Assembly (NCBI GenBank): GCA_049999725.1
Contig: JBNGIS010011128.1
Span: 1 to 24,241 of the forward strand
Length of the DNA: 24,241 nt
DNA from: Haplomitrium mnioides
Lineage: Eukaryota > Marchantiophyta > Haplomitriopsida > Calobryales
Direction: 5' to 3'
The notes under the pieces are model-generated. The model did no database searches, was not told where the DNA came from, and saw nothing but the letters and a program-made list of their open reading frames with translations. Shown in pieces: positions 20,113 to 24,241 of this stretch (positions are counted from its first letter, which is position 1; every line of letters starts with the position of its first letter). The position numbers were made by a program, and so were the translations under genes.

Positions 20113-20825
20113 AAGTTCTTCTTTTCACAATACATTTATTTCTTTGGAGTTGCAGTGAATTTACTTTAAGTTGTCTTTGGTTTTGATAAAATAGGTTTTG
20201 AGTCTTTTTGTGCAAAGCCTATGAAGTCCATGTGCGCATGGACTTCTTAGTCTCTTTGCAGCTTTACATCACAGTCCAAGTGCACTTGGAGTTCACAATC
20301 TATGCGCGCATGGACTTAGCAGTGCTTGCGCATTCGGACTTTATAGTCCACACACACAAGGACTGCGCAATGCTTCCCCTCTTGGACCTTTGAGTTCAAG
20401 CACGTCTACCTAGAAGGTCAATGCAAACATGGAGTCAAAATCCAAGCAACCTATACCTAGAAGTCCATATACGCATGGACTTTGCAATCCCTGTGCATAT
20501 GGACTGTGAAATCCATGCGCGCATGGACTTCAAAGTCCTTGCAATCATGAACAGAGAAGTCCATGAGTGCATGGATTGCGAAGTCCAAATGGGCTTGGGC
20601 TAGCAATTCCGAGCGTACTAGGACTATAAAGTCCATATGCACATGGACAAGCAAGGACTTTGAAGTCCAAGCTTTCCTCGACATCAAAGTCCAAGCGAGC
20701 TTGAACTTTGAAGTCCTTAGGCGCCTTGACATCATTGTCTATGCGAGCATGGAATTCAATGTCCCTTTGTAGTCTTTAATTTCTTTTTGTCTCCTCATAT
20801 TGTTTTCTGTTTTTGCTATGTCCAG
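20113..20825 (+). other. Internal intron of the ParB-methyltransferase gene (713 bp)
   Basis: Donor CTTTTG|GTAAGTTC and acceptor TATGTCCAG|GGGGAC flank a non-coding stretch dominated by array D. The exon before it ends SSFEKLL and the exon after it continues towards the methyltransferase domain. Confidence 0.7.
20225..20760. repeat. Tandem array D, ~22 units of 24 bp, AGTCCATGCGCGCATGGACT
   Basis: About 22 units at a 24-bp period (a few indels) have the pattern AGTCCATGCGCGCATGGACT plus TTNNA. The best-preserved are AGTCCATGTGCGCATGGACT (20225) and AATCCATGCGCGCATGGACT (about 20511). One longer unit near 20632 carries an extra AAGCAAGGACT. Because units are palindromic and 24 is a multiple of three, both strands give 8-residue repeats such as VHARMDFK or VHIRMDFA. 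These are not considered genes. Confidence 0.95.
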
Positions 20826-21380
20826 GGGGACAAAATGTTCAAACGTCAACTGGCAAAAATTGACAACAGCTGCCAAAGGCCGAAAAAGATCAGGGGTTGA
20901 AGAAGCCCCAGAAGATCAAGACTAGGCTCCCAAACTTGTTTCCTATCCTCCAACTTTTCTTCTTCATTGCCAAAAAGCTAGAGAGTGGAAATCAAGGCAA
21001 CAAAGCGGTGCTACATCTCTTCCAACTGAAGGAGTTGCGAGAGACGAGGACGAGGACTTATTGTCCTATGTCGATGATCTCAATATGGCATTTTACCAAG
21101 TCCATGAGGAGGCCAATGCTTGACAGTTGAAGGGCTTTGTGAAACCTAGATGTTTCACTTTGGCGATTGTGGATATTCTTTACGATTACAATCTTAAGAA
21201 ATATAAGCATGACGATTCTGAACCATTTTCCAAAGATGACATTTTTGACATGGTTTCATCTTTTGCGGCAATCACAACATCGGATTTTTGGTCTTTTGTA
21301 ATTATACATTTGTTGCAACAATTTGACATCGTCAAGGATGCCCTTTTGAAAGTTTTTTGTATTATTGACCACGGCATCTG

Positions 21381-21477
21381 GTAAGTTCTTCTTTGAGTTT
21401 TTAGTCTTTAATTTATCTTTTTTACTTTTCTTGCAGTTTGTTTACAATGTTTGATTTGTTTGTTTTTCTTTTTACAT
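21381..21477 (+). other. Last intron of the ParB-methyltransferase gene (97 bp)
   Basis: The donor ATCTG|GTAAGTTC is canonical and splits a Trp codon (IDHGIW). The frame that carries the methyltransferase C-terminus implies the acceptor is at 21476-21477, which reads AT rather than AG after a T-rich tract (TTTTTCTTTTTACAT|GGAC). It is probably a mutated acceptor. A downstream alternative cannot be excluded. Confidence 0.5.
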
Positions 21478-22003
21478 GGACAAAAGCAACATTCATCATT
21501 CTAGTGGTCCTAGAATCGCACACACCCACAAATATTGGATTGTGGGCTATTGGATGAACGAAGGAAAGAGGAGCATGAGGCTTTTTAATTTGTAGCTTGC
21601 TTTTGCGACTAGTCTACCTTGGCAAATAATGTGTAGTGCTTTTAGCTATCCTGCGGTTTTGGTGAAACTTAAACATCCAAGAAATAATGCTCTTGTCAAT
21701 TTTTATCAAAAGCCGTAGGCTCTTTATAATTTTTTCATTGACCATTTGTCAACAGAACAGGATTAGATCTTAGATCTTTGCTCTAAGTCTGGTACAGGCC
21801 TTGTCCGTGCTTTAAAGTTGATGCGAAACTGCATCTCGGTGGAATATGATAGACGTTTGTCTATCTACATTCTTCAAAGAGTTTTGACAATGGCTTCCTT
21901 GCCATCCGATGTAACAAAGTCACAGATAGTTGTCGTAGCACAGCAGTAGCACTCCAACCCTGAAAAGAACAACCCGAGGCCGAACCACGCAAGATCTATA
22001 TAG

Positions 22004-24241
22004 AAATCTGCTCTTGACACACTTTTACCAACTTTCTAGATTCTTTAAAGAGTTCTGAAACTGCACTCTATCAATTTAGAGATGGACCGCTCTCCACTCT
22101 AGGACTGACAACCTTCTTCCCACAAAACCAAACACAAAAATATTGACTACTTCACAACAACCCCACACACACAAGACACAAACCCATGACTACCCAGACT
22201 GTATGACTAACATTTCTAGAACAAGACAGTTGCTGTACAGGCTGATTTTAAACAAAAGCTGTATTAGAGAATTCCCAAGCAATCGGTTACCCAACCTGCT
22301 TGAAATTCTCACACCAACACTCCCATACCTACCCTCGTTACAACCTCTCTCTTCCCCTCAAATTAGACACTCAGGCCACTCCAACCCAAGACATCCCAGA
22401 GCTCTGCACTGAGAACACAGCTATGGAACGACCCACCTGGTCTCACATCCAAGTGCTGCTCCTCCAATCACCGGTAACTCTGTTTATTTGTGAAATGCCC
22501 ACCTAGTCCCTAGGCACACACAAACCTGAACACTTCCTTGTTCTGCTACAATCTCCCACCCAGACTCCATTGACTGGAAAACCACTGCAGGTCCTCTCCT
22601 CACAAATTTAACAAACACACAGAACAGATCAGAACTCATAACCAGAATTGATCAATCCTTCAAACCTTCTCTAGTCACAATCTGAGACTTAGACTTCAAT
22701 TCCACCAATAGAAACACCTCAGGCAACTCCCTCCATGCACTCCCCTGATGAAAACTTGTCTGATCCTTCCAACTGCCAACTGCAAAAGTTGCATCAATCC
22801 ACTCTAATTTCTGAATTCATCCCCATCCTCAAACTGCTCCTCACAAATCTGCAATAAAGAAAAATGAGCAGGAGACCTCACAGACATGAACACTCAATAT
22901 ATTTCTTGCAAAACACATGTACAATGAGAACTTCAGAACAGGAGCTTGACAACCAACTTGTACCCCTCTCTCTGTTCTGCAAAATCTAACTGCCAACTCA
23001 CTATTTTACACATTTTACATTTGCCCCTAAGAGACTAACTTTTTCTCCTTATGCTCCTAATAAGAACTAACCACTCACAGGTGGTTCTTAAACTAAATCA
23101 ACTCGTCTAACTAGTTTACATGCCTTCCGCTCACAATAAGAACTAACTACTCATATTCATCCTTATACTAACTTTCGAACTTTCACTAACTCTTCCTCTT
23201 CAACCTCGAACTTTTCAACTTCCGCAGAGTAGTCGTTTCGCCCTTCCGAACTTTCGAACTTTCGGTTCGACTTCCACACCGAAACCACAACAAATCATTG
23301 ATTCGCCATTCAAACTCTCTTTCCTCACTCACCTTTCTTTTCCCCCACAAAAACACCGATAAGTCGCCATTTCATATATCACCATTTTGCCAATCTCGAG
23401 CCCGTCGAACTCTTCGGAAAGGAACCTTCCTAACCAGTGCTCCCCACTTCGGATCCCCACTCGGAACCATTTAAACCGGGGTGTCCCACTTCGGATCCCC
23501 ACACGGACACTTAACTAAATCCCCCGTAACCGGGGTACCCCACTTCGTAAAGCAAATCAGAACCCCCCTTAACTAGGGCTCCGCACAACGTAACGTAAAG
23601 CTCCAAAGCCTTCTTCGGACTCACAGACTCTCCTTCACTTCACTCCACGGAACACGGACTCCACTTTCTTCCCATCCCTTTTAAAATTTCCAATTCCTTC
23701 CGATTACAGCACCAATTCCGTCGATCGATTACTTCCTCATAGTTGATCGATTCTCGCTCAACATTTCTCACCTTATTCCCCGCATCGAGCTCTTACGCAT
23801 GACCATTCTTCACCTCAATCCGTAAAGCTCTTCAATAATTTTGAATCCTGCATTCAGATCAGGTCGCCCTTCATTCTTCGTCGTTCGAAATCAGATCCCA
23901 GCGCAGCATTCGATTCTGTCCATTGCTTCCGTCGCTGGCCTGATCGATTTCCACCTCGCAGCAGTCCTTCAATTCGATCCCTCGCAGAAACACTCTTCAC
24001 ATTACCTTACCTCAACAAAATCCTTCGACGATGAATTCCAGCCCGAAGAGTCTTCATTCGATTGATTCACCAGTACGTAGAGCTCCTCTGTTCTTGTCAA
24101 TTCTCCAGCACAACGACAAGTTTTCCCCCTGCGTTAGATTATTCCAGCGCAGCGAGCCTTCACCTGTCCGATTCCTCCTCCCACCGCGGCATTTTGATTG
24201 CTTCTTCTTGTTCGATTGCCCATCAACACGAAGAACTTCCC
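22004..24241. other. C-rich unassigned region, possibly an LTR or leader in minus orientation
   Basis: Base composition changes sharply after the methyltransferase gene: C is strongly favoured over G to the window end. No protein family is recognisable in any frame; short open frames at 22143-22412 and 23841-24065 lack motifs. Short repeats occur. AATAAGAACTAACCACTCA near 23060 recurs as AATAAGAACTAACTACTCA near 23132. CGAACTTTC recurs at 23170-23265. CCCACTTCGGATCCCCAC occurs at about 23444 and 23488, with AACCGGGGT blocks between. Read in reverse it resembles the LTR and G-rich leader of a plant retroelement, but no LTR ends or coding domains are inside the window. Confidence 0.35.

Larger units (their letters stand above)
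17877..22003 (+). pseudogene. ParB-like / beta-class DNA methyltransferase gene (decayed, introns)
   Basis: ATG at 17877 (MTSQGNVSRLAQPKPYKY). Exon 1 ends at 18204 (AAG|GTAAAT); exon 2 starts at 18638 (TTTTTAG|TTTACT) in the same phase. A Ser/Glu/Lys-rich linker follows, then at 19186-19600 a ParB/sulfiredoxin-like segment (IRRLNEDFVELLVERM, SFFIVVVD, then a degraded YxVIxGxHR-type region, YKIAKSQS). An intron spans 20113-20825. The next exon carries FTLAIVDILYDYNL, where the catalytic DPPY (motif IV) is expected and reads DILY (21172-21183). The last exon (about 21478-22003) has motif X-like NFYQKP, motif I DLCSKSGTG (usual GSGT degraded, 21773-21799) and VEYD (motif II). The order IV before X and I defines the beta class of DNA N6-adenine/N4-cytosine methyltransferases. 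Stops at 21121, 21593, 21716 and 21764 and a frameshift near 19430 make it a pseudogene. Confidence 0.8.

Noticed and set aside
18265-20760. CRISPR array
   Set aside because: Units are immediately adjacent imperfect palindromes at a 24-bp period with only 4-bp linkers and no unique spacers. The context is eukaryotic and intronic and there are no cas genes.
22143-22506. Short Pro/Thr/His-rich ORFs in the C-rich region
   Set aside because: Composition-driven frames, overlapping in two frames, with no motif.
1-24241. tRNA, rRNA or conserved ncRNA genes
   Set aside because: No tRNA A/B-box pairs with a convincing cloverleaf and no rRNA-like sequence were recognised on either strand by eye.

Overview
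The window is repeat-dense nuclear DNA from a plant-like eukaryote. It is AT-rich, contains a plant-style Ty1/Copia element with GT-AG introns elsewhere, and has no operons. No intact host gene was found. All recognisable coding sequence belongs to decayed mobile elements. A non-seed land plant or streptophyte alga is my guess from the gene families, not something the sequence proves.

Layout. 1-443: five 52-bp tandem units built on a TATGCGCGCATA palindrome, then a 100-base assembly gap. 544-1040: two exons of an unrecognised gene ('gene X', copy 2, minus strand), which form one arm of a roughly 0.5-kb inverted duplication whose other arm is 4795-5278. 1066-2290: a degenerate tandem duplication of about 370 bp. 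2700-3135: a degenerate repeat of about 247 bp. 3136-4460: unassigned DNA. 4463-4815: a Ty3/Gypsy integrase fragment (minus). 4890-5526: gene X copy 1 (plus). 5527-13138: a complete but dead Copia retrotransposon with 134-bp LTRs and a CATTC target duplication, inserted near the end of gene X. 13144-13232: the probable end of gene X. 13293-17250: a minus-strand, intron-containing pseudogene of a transposase-like family that I associate with DUF7869. 17251-17876: a short divergent promoter. 17877-22003: a plus-strand, intron-containing pseudogene with a ParB-like domain followed by a beta-class DNA methyltransferase domain. 22004-24241: C-rich, unassigned, LTR-like sequence.

Interpretation. 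With the nested Copia removed, gene X and the transposase-like gene lie tail to tail with about 60 bp between stops. The transposase-like gene and the ParB-methyltransferase gene lie head to head over 626 bp. That promoter has two outward-facing TATA boxes with an E2F-type site (TTTGGCGGGAAA) between them. This three-gene arrangement looks like one large DNA transposon carrying its own DNA methyltransferase, and it is the most interesting content here. Two introns of the methyltransferase gene are filled by 24-bp tandem arrays of the palindrome AGTCCATGCGCGCATGGACT. The same ATGCGCGCAT core recurs with a 30-bp period in the transposase-like gene and a 52-bp period at 105-352. An unrelated 36-bp palindromic minisatellite interrupts the Copia reverse transcriptase. 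Many lesions are CAG/TGG-to-stop or G-to-A changes, as expected from deamination of methylated cytosine.
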